Source: Antedon mediterranea
Taxonomy: Eukaryota > Echinodermata > Crinoidea > Comatulida > Antedonidae
Direction of reading: 5' to 3'
Length of the DNA stretch: 64,000 nt
Assembly (NCBI RefSeq): GCF_964355755.1
Contig: NC_092673.1
Span: 10,855,001 to 10,919,000, forward strand
In this document: one piece after another, positions 54,513-64,000 of the stretch
How the letters are laid out: every line of letters starts with the position of its first letter
Numbering within the stretch: the first letter of the stretch is position 1
Made by a program: the position numbers and the translations under genes
Notes under the pieces: model-generated
Seen by the model: only the letters and a program-made list of their open reading frames with translations
Databases searched by the model: none
Told to the model about the DNA's origin: nothing

Positions 54513-54627
54513 TTGCATCAATTATGCATCAAGGTTTGCTTATTTGTATCACAAAAAATATATAATATATATACAATCAATATCTTTGCAGTTCTGCGCT
54601 GCTTATACTATACTACACGGGAATGTT

Positions 54628-54996
54628 TTAGGCGGGAATGTTTCCATACAAGTGGGCACATGCGTGAAGCAACTGTTTAGCGGTTTTGGTTCCCGCCCTG
54701 AACTGCTCCCACAATGTATATAATTGCCCGTGCAGTCTTCTATATTTTTTCCTTTGATACCGACATAGTTTTTTTTCTCCTACAAGTCTCATTTGAACGT
54801 GAACCAACTTTGCTTGGTCGTGGAGCAAAGAAATTAGTTTGTAAAGGGAAAGATCTCCAGTCTGGGCAGCATTATTTAGGGCCTTATGCCACCCTTCAAC
54901 ATCATTGTTTGTGCGGACCGATTGCCCAAATGCTGTCCATTTATTTGGTGGCCATATTGTTGATTCTATCCAATTGAGTTGGACGTAATCAAACAG
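54628..54996 (-). CDS. MULE gene exon 6: Glu block and C-terminus
   Basis: Acceptor [27 protein letters not shown], then [14 protein letters not shown] with the catalytic Glu, then a Lys/Arg-rich C-terminal helix region ([20 protein letters not shown]). Stop TAA at 54628-54630. Confidence 0.8.
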   Translation of the reverse strand: MFDYVQLNWIESTIWPPNKWTAFGQSVRTNNDVEGWHKALNNAAQTGDLSLYKLISLLHDQAKLVHVQMRLVGEKKLCRYQRKKYRRLHGQLYTLWEQFRAGTKTAKQLLHACAHLYGNIPA

Positions 54997-57900
54997 CTGT
55001 AAGAGAAAACGTTAAAAACGATCTGGTAAGTAATACAGTAATAATAATAATGATGATGAATAAGTTATGATGATAATAATTTATAAAAAAAATCAGCTAA
55101 GTTAAAATTGTAGCGCCAAAAATACCCCAAAAAACAAACACACACGCATATAACAATTTTCTTGATTTACAGCAACTATTTAATGCTTTTTGTAGATAAA
55201 ACACTAACAAAAATTAAAGATGTATTCTCAAAATCTGTATTTGAATAGGCCATTTTTTTTGTTGTAATAAAGTTACAAAGTTATCTTTCTAAATGTTAGT
55301 TAGAGTTATCGTTAGACAAAAGTTGTTTCTTCTGCAAAAAATAACGGGTTAAAAATGCTGTAAATAAATTAACTCCATTTTCTTGGGAGCAGAAACAGGA
55401 CAATTTTGTGGCAGCGCAAAATAACCGGTTGGTTGAAACACCCATTCAATTCGATGTTATTACGCCATTTAACCGGTTATCGCTGAGCAATTTTTAGCTG
55501 CAAAACGAAATAATGTTTATTTGATTTAGCTACACTGCAGTAACGTTTGAATTAACCGCCAGGACCAATTGCATTTTGGGTAATTCTAAAGATTTTTTTC
55601 AACGATCACCAATTGAGCAGAAATGCAATAAATATAAAAATTATATTTTTGAAATAATCGGTTTAGTCGGCGCTCTGCAGTAGAAACAGACGGTATAAAT
55701 TTTATCTAAAACTCACCTCTGTAAGCATAGCTGATGCTGTTATCTTGGCTTGTAAGTGGTAGAACATCGCTGGGATAACCTCTGCTGGCAGGTATGGCAG
55801 CGATAGCAACTTGCTGATGGTCTTAAAAACTGCATCTCGCTCACCGTACGCTCGCTGCAGCCCAATTGCCTGTACGTGACGCCAGACGGCTTGCTTCCAA
55901 TGAAAAACGCACCCAAAGCACCAGCGTTTTCAGGGAAAACGCTGGTAATGGACTGCCATTCTCCCTTCTGAAAATCCATCATGACCTCTTGGACATTTAT
56001 ACCCTGTAAAAAAAAAAAAATTTTCTTTAAACCAAAGCCTTAATTATTCTATCTGCGAATCCTATTCTAGTTGTAAATGTAGAAGCAACCCACCCATAAA
56101 TTAGCGCTTTAAGTTCGGCAAAAGCAGGAATGGTGCATTGTTTAAAGTTGTAGATGCGTGATGTGGATAAATCAACCAATTACACATACCTCTGTCAAGT
56201 TTAGCAGACACTCTTTTACTGCCTCAAACACAGCTTTGTAGTCTTTGGTCTTTCTTCCTGACATCAGCGCAAAGCATAACGGGACCTGTTTTGTAGCATC
56301 ATCTCGTTTGACAAATGCATGTATTGACATCAATTGTGTGAAAGGCCGCCGCACCACCTTGAATGTGCCGTCAATATACCATCTTTTGGTGCGTGCCAGA
56401 GTTGTCAGTTGCCGAGTGGTGGCAAAAATCAGATGGCGTCGTCTTCCAGGAATAATGTTAGACCTCAGAAAACCTGCAAACAATTAGAAGAAAGTTTAAA
56501 GGAAATCCCATTTACTTTATTCTTAAATTTGTTTTGCAAAGGTAGTACAGCTGACTTGAAGGCCCTCTTACAATACAAAATATACAAACGACATTCAAAC
56601 ATACGGATAAAAGAGGATTCATGAAAGTAAAAATTATCAAACAGATTTTAAAAAGTTACCAAATATTTCTTAATTTATTATTTATCTTTAAAATATTACG
56701 TTGATTTTAAAATCAGAATAAGATATATTGCATTTAAAGGGGAGAGAATTAATGACTGTAATACAGTTTAGTTTCAAATGTTACATTAAAAAATGGTGTT
56801 AAAATTCAACTCACCTTCTGGTAAAAAATGTTCATCTAAATCGAATTGCAGGTTAGTAGGATCATCTGGGCGCATTCTTTGCCTCACACGATTAGCCATC
56901 CTAGCAAGATTTAGGGGTTTTGGAAGGTTTGGTAGCGGATTATCTCTGACAACATCTGTGAGCGCGGTGTTGACGATGGCAGGAGCAGGTTTAAAGACGT
57001 CAGCAGAAGCTTCATCTTTGATTTCCTTTATAAGCTGATTGACAACACCGGAACCGGGTATTCCTGGATGTAAGTGCTGATGTGGTCCGCGTCGGAAAGA
57101 ACTACCTTTTTGGATGACAGTAGCTTTACACCACACCGTTTTGTTATGAATACAGCATCTAAAAATATAAAGCGCATATCAAAAATAAGGAACTTATAAA
57201 AATCAAATGCGATCCTCATTACAACAGAAATAAATAATTATCAATTTATGAACAATGCCATCCAACAAGAAAACATTATGAATAGCATAATTTAAAACAA
57301 CCAGAAAAAACTGTAATTTAAAGCAGAAAATAGTCAATGGGTTTTGGTTGAATTTAACAGTTTATTTTGTCACTTTATAAGTGGAGTGAAACTTACCGCC
57401 AGTATTTAGAATTGATATTGCTGGTCTTCAGAGTGTAGGTGTAGCCGTTGGTAGTGTCCACGAGCTTTGGTCGCTGACGTTGGGTAGAGGCTTCAACAAC
57501 TTCGTAGTCAACTATTCGGTTGATATCATTGCCGCAATCTTCGTTCGTGTCGTCATCATCAAGTGATTCTTCTGCCACGGCGTGCACCTCTTCGAATGTA
57601 ACATCCATCGGTTCATTGTAGTCATTGTCCGTCGCATTTGTTAAATCGTTCGCGTCGTCGTCATCCAGTGATTCTTCTGCCACGGCGTTGTCCATTTTCG
57701 TAAAATCTGTAAAATCGGTGTCATTTTCACCATCTTCTTCCGAGTCGACGTCATCCAGTGATTCTTCTGCCACGGCTTGCACCTCTTTGAATGTAACGTT
57801 CATCGGTTCATTGTAGTGGTTATCCATGACGGTTATTAAATCAGTCAAATTGGCTATGTCATCGACGGCGGTTGTTTCTTTTTCATCTTCATTCAACGCG

Positions 57901-58856
57901 AATGACTCCCTTGTACTTTCGGCAATTGGATAATCATCAATAACGATACATTCCGGGCACATCCATTCGACGTTGCGAGTCTTCATTTCGTTGTATAACT
58001 CTGGCGTTATACCTGTTGGAATGCATAAAGAAAGGATAAGAGGATGTAGTGTAACAAATGGAAACTGAATGAAGAAGAAGGCGGTTTATTACTGAGGACA
58101 AAATGAAATGAAGAAAAATATGGTTTATTAGTAAGGACAAAATGAAATGAAGAAGAATATTTGTTTATAATATATTTCTTCTTTTGTGGTTAACCACCAC
58201 CTTTAGACCTATTCATTTCGTTTCATAAACAACAATTAGAGAATCTCTAAGCATTTTCTACATTTTTTCGTTATTTTCTTATTTTTATCCTCTTTAATAT
58301 TAATAATAATTGTAATAGTTTGGCCTATGCGTAGTACCCAATGTTTTCTTAATATATTAATTTGTTTTGTCTACTACACCTTAAAAAAAATATATGTTTA
58401 CATTATTTTCTGCATATTTTTTATTATGTTATCTATTGCAAATATTGCATGTTTAATAAAAAGTGTTTTACTTATGAAACGTTTGTCGACATATTTTATT
58501 TTATAATCTATTTCAATATAGGAAAGAAATGGTCAACAAACACAGACCAAATTCTGTAGAATGTCACTACAACCTTGTTATTTGTATTATTCGGGAGTCA
58601 TTTGTATCTTTTATAATAATCATCTAAAATTCATACGTGAGATTTTCAATCTCATATTTTGAGACCAAATCAAACCAAAATTGAAATCAAACTTACCTCT
58701 AGAACAGGACCTATGTATCCACTTGTTGCAGCCATCGCATGCAATAGCTTCTTGCTTCCTGGTGACGTTCTTATTGCATTCAACGCATGGAAATTTAGGA
58801 GGTATAATTGGCCGTCTTCTCGAAAGATGTCGGGTTTCTATCGTGGAAAAACACAA
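54628..58856 (-). CDS. PHD-FLYWCH-MULE transposase gene, six exons
   Basis: Exons: 58856-58697, 58012-57397, 57158-56815, 56473-56190, 56003-55717 and 54996-54628, about 686 codons. All five introns have GT...AG ends with good consensus (for example AG|GTAAGT, pyrimidine tracts before CAG) and phases that join in frame. Domain order: a C4HC3 PHD finger (exons 1-2), an acidic linker with three AVAEESLDD repeats (exon 2), a FLYWCH zinc finger (exons 2-3), then the MULE transposase core with D (YIDGTFKVV), D (MMDFQKGEW), the C/H motif (CVFHWKQ) and E ([10 protein letters not shown]). The transposase would cut at the terminal repeats; PHD fingers commonly bind histone tails and FLYWCH binds DNA. 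One missing base near 55912 breaks exon 5; otherwise it looks intact. The first Met at 58856 is a choice; an upstream exon is possible. Confidence 0.8.
55717..56003 (-). CDS. MULE gene exon 5: second Asp and C/H motif, frameshifted
   Basis: Acceptor T-rich...[22 protein letters not shown] carries the second catalytic Asp. Near 55912 the frame must shift by one base to reach [20 protein letters not shown], the conserved C...H...Q..WR...GL block. Donor AGAG|GTGAGT. Without the shift the exon is read through to a stop at 55740. Confidence 0.8.
56190..56473 (-). CDS. MULE gene exon 4: transposase core with first Asp
   Basis: [20 protein letters not shown] leads into [20 protein letters not shown], the first catalytic Asp block of MULEs, and [20 protein letters not shown]. 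Acceptor TTTGCAG, donor AGAG|GTATGT. Confidence 0.85.
56815..57158 (-). CDS. MULE gene exon 3: FLYWCH zinc finger, linker
   Basis: Acceptor [20 protein letters not shown] and the HQH motif complete the FLYWCH finger (Y-W-R-C...C...H-x-H). A helical basic linker follows ([20 protein letters not shown]), then DEHFLPEG. Donor GAAG|GTGAGT. Confidence 0.75.
57397..58012 (-). CDS. MULE gene exon 2: PHD end, acidic repeats, FLYWCH start
   Basis: The acceptor CCAACAG joins [21 protein letters not shown], which supplies the last CxxC of the PHD finger. A 120-residue Asp/Glu-rich region contains three imperfect repeats of about 35-40 residues ([17 protein letters not shown]). The exon ends in the FLYWCH start [13 protein letters not shown]. 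Donor GGCG|GTAAGT. Confidence 0.75.
58697..58856 (-). CDS. MULE gene exon 1: first half of PHD finger
   Basis: Starts [11 protein letters not shown], then [22 protein letters not shown], giving six of the eight zinc ligands (C, C, C, C, H, C). Donor AGAG|GTAAGT at 58696. An alternative acceptor (CACGATAG) at 58839 would allow an upstream exon instead of this Met. Confidence 0.7.
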
Positions 58857-61015
58857 TTAAACGATGAAATAAAAATCAAGATAAATTGGTCTATAACAAT
58901 GTTTTGGATAAGTTTGAAGAAAGTTTGCAGCAAGATTCAATATTTTTTTCAAATGGTGCCGTTTAAAAAAATGTCAGCCTCTTTATACATGAAGATCACG
59001 TACGCCTTTCGGTGACCAAACAAGTGACCCTATTGGCCAATAGCGTATTTGTGATCACTGTGAACGGTGATTATTCACATTTTGTCTAATAGATACCATT
59101 GTCTTAGACTGTGACAAAATGAACAAGCGAGATTAAGAAGACAGATTATATTGGCGCAAATGTTGACACGCCCTACTGTTTATCCTGTTTAATAATATCC
59201 CAATGTAAAAACTGAGGAAAATGGCGAGATAGGCCTATACTTTATAATATAATAATAATTAGCAATTTACTGAAAAATGACAATGCTATTTTTAAACATA
59301 AAAATGGCTATATCCGCTACCTTTAATATACCCGAAAATGTTATATTGATGTTTACGAACTATGTTGCATTGGTGTTTTGCAATAAATAATGCGATTATT
59401 ATCATTATCATAACAATTTATTATCAACCATCATTTAATCGAACATAATCACTGTTTTTGACCTCCATACAAGAAACTTGAAACGTTCATTTGGACTTTT
59501 GAAAGATCCATCGATATTACATTATAATAAGTACATAGATATTAATTTGTTATTTCTTTCCCACTTTTATTTCCTCAAAATACCGTAAATATTTTAATAG
59601 TAACCCACACTATAATAGTAACCCACCAAAGCCAATCCATAATAATAACCCACTACTCTAACAGTAGCCCATGGGGGTTACTAGAGTCACAAAAACTATT
59701 GACAACATGAAATTACACTAAAATCAACATTTTCATTGCCTTTAACAATGTAATTGTGTCGACGATCCTTATTTGTATGTACTCCAGCTTAGTATGCCTC
59801 GATTGTTGTTCCAGTTTTAGTTCAACATAAGGATATTTTAATACAGTACAACCCTTGGCAGTTCACCAAGTTGAGGGTTGGTTACTATTTTCAGTTGCCT
59901 AATTTAAGATTAGTAATAGTAATCCCCCTTCTAATTGTAACCCACCCTAAAAAACAATCAAAAGAATAATAACTCAGAGTTAGTACAATTAGAAGATTTA
60001 CGGTAGCTCATATGACATAGGCCTAAATATACAATTATTGCACATTTAGTGTTTCATTTGTTTTTTCTAAAAAAAAGGGATAAAAACTAAAGGTTTATGA
60101 ATCATAAAAATAATATTGGATATCGAATCTTTAACACCGTCTTAAATTGTATAACTTAAATCTAAAACAACTGTATATACATCAATATAAAAAGAATAAA
60201 ATAACATTAAAATCATAACAAATCAAAAGGCAAGAATACAAATTAGATAAGCATTGGGTATAGGTTACATGCACACACACACCCAGACATGAATGTACAT
60301 TATTTTCAAATAGGCCTTACGGTTTTTTTGGTATGACATTTTTATTTTCATTTCGTTTCTACTTCATATTATTCATAATTAATACGGTACACCATGAGAA
60401 GAGAGAAATTTGTCCATGTTGTTATTTCTCTTAATTTTAAGGTATTGTTCTTTCAAACAAAGCATCACTCGAGGACTGACGTTTGTATATAACTGTTATT
60501 TGGCTACTGTATATTCTCATGACTTAAGGTGATCAATTTTATTGAACAATACAGGGCGCGGTGGGTGTTAAAAAAACAGATGAGAATGCTAAGGCAATAG
60601 TATGTTGTTTAGGAATTCCGTTGTTTAGGAGTTTTTGCTAGACAAAATAAAAATACGCCATTTTTTCATGATGATTTCTTCAGTGTGTTTTAGATTAATT
60701 TCCCATACATAAAATATATTCATTGGATTCCCCATTATCGTCATTGTACCCCCGAAAAAATAAATGTGTGTAATACGATTTTGTTACTCTAATACCATTT
60801 TAATGCCACATAATAGTTATTCACTTTGACCGTAACTTATTGCTAATAATTTGAGAGAGAATACATACAAAAAAAAACCATTTTTATTTTACTGTATTAA
60901 TCTAATAATATCTATTATATACTAAGAATATTTCGGTTCTTTCTGGGAACATCCAAGTATCAAAATATAGATCTAACAAACAAATTAATTACTGAGTGAG
61001 TGTTCTAACCAACCA
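58857..61015. other. MULE 5' region without genes
   Basis: AT-rich. 59585-59690 holds a short tandem of TAATAGTAACCCAC-type units with an inverted GGGGGTTACTAGAG, and 59930-59950 repeats TAATTGTAACCCACC. A diverged MITE-like piece at 60770-60835 resembles the inverted 61690-61720. No ORF of interest. The promoter of the MULE gene should be here, but I see no clear TATA box. Confidence 0.4.
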
Positions 61016-61330
61016 ACAATAGAAATAAATACTACCTATCAATTCAACGAAAAACGACCCAGTGTGTTATAATTTACATTGAAATTTCCGTTATTTCGTC
61101 TATTATGTAGGTCTAGCCGCACTATATCCTGCCATTATAATAATAACTATTATTAGCACTTTTTGCGTTCCATACTTTTTAGAGGCCGAGTTGACGGATT
61201 AGTTTTTGGCCGAGTTGACGTGAGGCCGAGTTGACTTGAGGCCGAGTTGACTTGAGGCCGACTTGACGCGGGGCCGACTTGACGCGGGGCCGACTTGACG
61301 CGGGGCCGAGACGGTTTAGGGCCGAGTTGA
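61016..61330 (-). repeat. MULE right terminal inverted repeat
   Basis: Reverse complement of the left repeat: GGCCGAGTTGACTTGAGGCC-type minisatellite at 61180-61325 (about nine units), preceded by CACTTTTTGCGTTCCATACT and AACGACCCAGTGTGTTAT. Confidence 0.85.
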
Positions 61331-61432
61331 CCTGCACCCTGTGTGACACAGTGTATGCAAAAAAAGTTACTGTATATCACTTTAGGTAATCAGTAAAATT
61401 GTTTGTGTAAAGCTTTTTAAAAATGTATTTAG

Positions 61433-61773
61433 TTAAAGATGTATTGTCCCCCAAAAAACATGAAAAGTGAAGATTAATTAAATCAGACTTTGAATAGGTT
61501 ATTTTGTAGTTTTAATAAAGTTAATCACTTCCGTAGAAAAATATGTTTTCACTTATAAAATGAGAAAATGAATGGTTAAATTCAACCACAAACCCATTGG
61601 CTGGCAGCCAATTTGACTATTTTTTTCTTTAAATTACAGTTTTTCAGGTAAATACAGTTTTTTTCGATCTATTTTTTTGGTCAAAGTGGATAACTATTAT
61701 GTGATATTAAAATGGTATATTCAACAAAAAAATGTTTAATAATTATTTTTTCAGGGGGACAATACATCTTTAA
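61433..61773 (+). mobile_element. MITE with 20-bp terminal inverted repeats
   Basis: TTAAAGATGTATTGTCCCCC at the left end is perfectly inverted at 61754-61773. The outermost TTAA on each side could be the target duplication, as in piggyBac-type MITEs. 341 bp, no ORF. A half copy is at 14297-14527 and a fragment at 55216-55290. Confidence 0.8.
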
Positions 61774-62390
61774 AGGTTTGATTTTCGGTATTATTTATTC
61801 TGTATGCCATGGTGTATGCATCTATTATTTTTGAGAATTTATATAAATGGCCTAATCCATAAAATAGTATTGTAGAATGTATTTGTTAATAAATATATTT
61901 AACAAGTATTTACTGTACGCTTCTTATTATTGTGGAGGGATATTGAATAGCAATATTATTTAACTTTATTATTATTATTAATTGTTATTAAACATCTTAC
62001 CTTCTGTACTTAATATTACATCTACTGCATCAGAGTCTGATAGCATGCTTCTTATAACAAAACAAACAAAAACATTGATTAGAAAAACTCAGATGGAGCA
62101 AATAGTGCCGGTTTAAATTTTTTTAAACATCAAATCATTTCTCCTAATAAAAGAATAGTGAATGAACTTATTTACCGGAAAGAGAATATGTCAATAAAAT
62201 AATGAAAAGTGTGAATAAAAAGAACTTGAATATAATTGTACGTTTTTAATAGGGCTAATTTTTATCCTTTTTTGGTAAAGAGGTATTGTGAAAAAGCTGC
62301 TTTTATTAAAGAAATTTGTATTTTCGTATCTATTAGTATTAAAAATAGGCCTATCCTTTTCCATTGTATATCTTGCGCTTACGACTCTTG
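61774..62390. other. AT-rich interval with one possible exon
   Basis: Mostly without features. On the minus strand 62046-62002 reads ATG then LSDSDAVDVILSTE and a donor GAAG|GTAAGA. Its phase would fit the acceptor at 58839 of the MULE gene, but it lies outside the right inverted repeat. Confidence 0.35.
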
Positions 62391-62397
62391 CGCTTCC

Positions 62398-62424
62398 GTA
62401 AAGTTGACTGGGAGTCAACTTTAC
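62398..62424. repeat. Perfect 12-bp hairpin
   Basis: GTAAAGTTGACT-GGG-AGTCAACTTTAC. It lies at the edge of a region of TACGTC/GACGTA-rich small repeats. Confidence 0.8.
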
Positions 62425-62528
62425 GTAAGAATCGTTAATAACGCAACGCAAGTGATCGCAAGCAATAAAATCCCGGTTTCCTGTAAATTCGCGATAAATC
62501 GACGTATTACACGGAGATTCAATACCCC

Positions 62529-62685
62529 GGTTTCCTGTCGATCGTTGCGTTACGTCTATTTTTCTTGCGTTTACGTCGATTTCACCAAAATATTGTCGTA
62601 ATTTTTCCTGTCAAATATTGGTTTCTTACGACGTAACAATCGTAACTGACGTTAAAAAAACTGACTCTTACGTCGACAGGAAACC
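62529..62685. mobile_element. Short MITE, 13-bp inverted ends
   Basis: GGTTTCCTGTCGA at the left, its reverse complement at the right, 157 bp, no ORF. A further GGTTTCCTGT at 62474 suggests a nested or duplicated left end. Confidence 0.6.
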
Positions 62686-63337
62686 AGCCTTAAGAAGAGT
62701 TAGCCTAGGCCTAGCTAGGCCCTACTAGAGCTAGGGTTAGCATTAATTGTCTAGCTCGCTCATCGTGTGAATACTGACGTCATCACTCTCCAAAAATACA
62801 CCATTTTGCATTGGCATTGCAGTTAATTTCCGCCGCCCTCTGGTCCGCGTGTGCAAGCGTTAGCTTGTAATATCGGAAACTTTTTTCTCGTGCAAGAAGG
62901 TTTTTTGTATAATATTATAGTATGCAGTATAAACGATAAAAATAAACGAGAAACATGGTGTTCTTTTATTATTTTATAGGCATAAAATAAACATAAAATA
63001 TCTTGTAGGTACATGGGACGGCTGAAAAAAAGTATGGCGTATTTGTTGTTTTTTGTGTTATAGACCCGGCTGTAGGGTATATATCTTTGAGGTTAACAGA
63101 TCACCAAAACACGGTACACAACACATGCACTATCGAGGCATTACCAAATTTTCATTTTGTTTGAAGGTTTTTCTATCAAAGTTTATTATTAGTTCGTCGA
63201 AAAAGATCCGTACAGTATTTAGGAAGGATTTATTTAAATTTACATTATGTAATATTTGTTATTAAGTGTGATGGAAACAGTTTCTCTAGCCTATTAAACA
63301 GTGTGTAAGCTTCTATTTTTTTCCAAAATTTTCAGAG

Positions 63338-63400
63338 CCTCCGGAGGGGGACAGAGCCTCCGGAGGGGGACACCCCCTCCCAAACCCTCCCCCGAGGGTA
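63338..63400 (+). repeat. Short GC-rich direct repeat
   Basis: AGCCTCCGGAGGGGGACA occurs twice in tandem, followed by CCCCCTCCCAAACCCTCCCC. It resembles the GGGGGCGAAACCTCCGGAAG word at 40455. Confidence 0.6.
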
Positions 63401-63404
63401 AGTT

Positions 63405-64000
63405 GTTAACATTTTTCGTCTTCCAACATTACGCTTTCCACAATTTGTTTCCATTTTTTTCTGTTTATGGCAGGATGGTTTGTTATTGTGTTAGTGTCTA
63501 CTTGTCCTTGTAAGTCATTCTTTATTTGATTCATCCAGTTATTTCTTGGTCTTCCTACAGGTCAATTTACTTTCCTGTTAGTTTCCTTCATTGTTTGTTT
63601 GATTGGGGTATCATCCGGTAATCTATGTGTCCATACCATTTTAGTCTCCTTCGTTTAATTCTTTTACTCCATTCTTCTTGTTTTGTTATCTCGTATATTT
63701 TCGTGTTACACACTCTATCTGTTAATTTAATATCATCTTTCGCAACATTTTCCTGTGATCTATACTCTCTTGTAATTTTTTGTTTAGTACCCAGAGTTCA
63801 CTGTTATATAGGAAAATACTTGCTATGTATGCGTCAAACAAACGGGATTTCACGTCTATAGACATCGTTTTGTGTTCTAGCGACGACTTCAGCTTGTTAT
63901 ATGCCATAGCTGCTAGTTATTTTCTTCTTTTAATGTCTTTTTCTGTGTCCAAGTTACTACCGAGGTATTTGCATTCTTCCCATTTACTATTGGTGTTTCT
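63405..64000 (-). pseudogene. LINE ORF2 C-terminal fragment (RTE/Proto2-like)
   Basis: Minus strand, from the window end downward: WEECKYLGSNLDTEKDI, then (ORF 63722-63907) RLFDAYIASIFLYNSELWVL and DHRKMLRKMIL. Near 63660-63600 is RLKWYGHIDRLPDDTPIKQT and near 63550 GRPRNNWMNQIKNDLQ. This is the conserved C-terminus of one LINE ORF2 type (KYLGS...ELW...RRLKWYGHV.R...GRP...W). At least two stops break it, and the RT motifs lie outside the window. Confidence 0.75.

Larger units (their letters stand above)
52145..61330 (-). mobile_element. Mutator-like (MULE) DNA transposon with minisatellite ends
   Basis: Bounded by inverted repeats: left 52145-53938 (split by a 1.39-kb insertion) and right 61016-61330. 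Both have the same order: CGGCCCTAAACCGTCTCGGC, a (AAGTCAACTCGGCC)n minisatellite, CCAAAAACTAATCCGTCAAC, AGTATGGAACGCAAAAAGTG, then about 150 bp ending AGGTAGTATTTATTT. Between the ends lies a single minus-strand gene for a PHD-FLYWCH-MULE transposase. Total 9.2 kb, about 7.8 kb without the nested insertion. Exact termini and target duplication could not be fixed. Confidence 0.8.

Overview
The window is repeat-rich, AT-rich animal DNA with spliced transposon genes, LTR and non-LTR retrotransposons, tRNA-derived SINE-like heads, MITEs and long satellite arrays. I see no host gene that I can support. The mix (BEL/Pao, Gypsy, Polinton, MULE, CR1/L2-like LINEs, frequent 'aggcctat' words) suggests a marine invertebrate, possibly an echinoderm or other deuterostome. 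That is inference; no single-copy gene fixes the species.

Layout. 1-4030: a young Gypsy-type LTR element whose left LTR is cut by the window edge. It keeps gag and protease but has no reverse transcriptase, RNase H or integrase. 4113-4398: a dispersed repeat seen again at 25793. 4857-22756: a compound block of tandem repeats in which a 20-bp minisatellite, a CT-rich satellite, an 85-bp satellite, the minisatellite again (inverted) and a GA-rich satellite (reverse complement of the CT-rich one) follow each other with little unique DNA. 22757-24590: remnant of a Polinton/Maverick on the minus strand, an integrase pseudogene cut by the GA array plus a complete PC4-like ssDNA-binding ORF with its own TATA box. 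26013-28130: a 5'-truncated LINE. 28247-35305: a BEL/Pao element with LTRs, 5-bp target duplication and decayed pol. It is inserted in a dispersed repeat (family X) that also carries the 20-bp minisatellite.

35306-48019 is a mosaic of small repeats: an AGTCGCGTG-ended inverted-repeat element (two good copies), a LINE broken by a solo LTR and a GC-rich insertion, and tandem arrays in opposite orientations. 48020-51894 is a 3.9-kb palindromic element whose arms are tandem repeats; it holds a SINE and a LINE fragment as later insertions. 52145-61330 is a Mutator-like (MULE) DNA transposon. Its roughly 0.4-kb terminal inverted repeats contain a 15-16-bp minisatellite, and it carries one six-exon minus-strand gene encoding a PHD finger, an acidic linker, a FLYWCH zinc finger and a MULE transposase. 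Every intron has consensus splice sites and compatible phase, and one single-base frameshift interrupts exon 5. 61433-64000 has two MITEs, a strong hairpin and the 3' end of another LINE.

The most notable points are the nearly intact PHD-FLYWCH-MULE transposon with minisatellite ends, the PC4-like gene beside a Polinton integrase, and the recurrence of tandem repeats inside inverted-repeat elements (X family, palindromic element, MULE ends). That recurrence suggests that transposon ends seed satellites in this genome.
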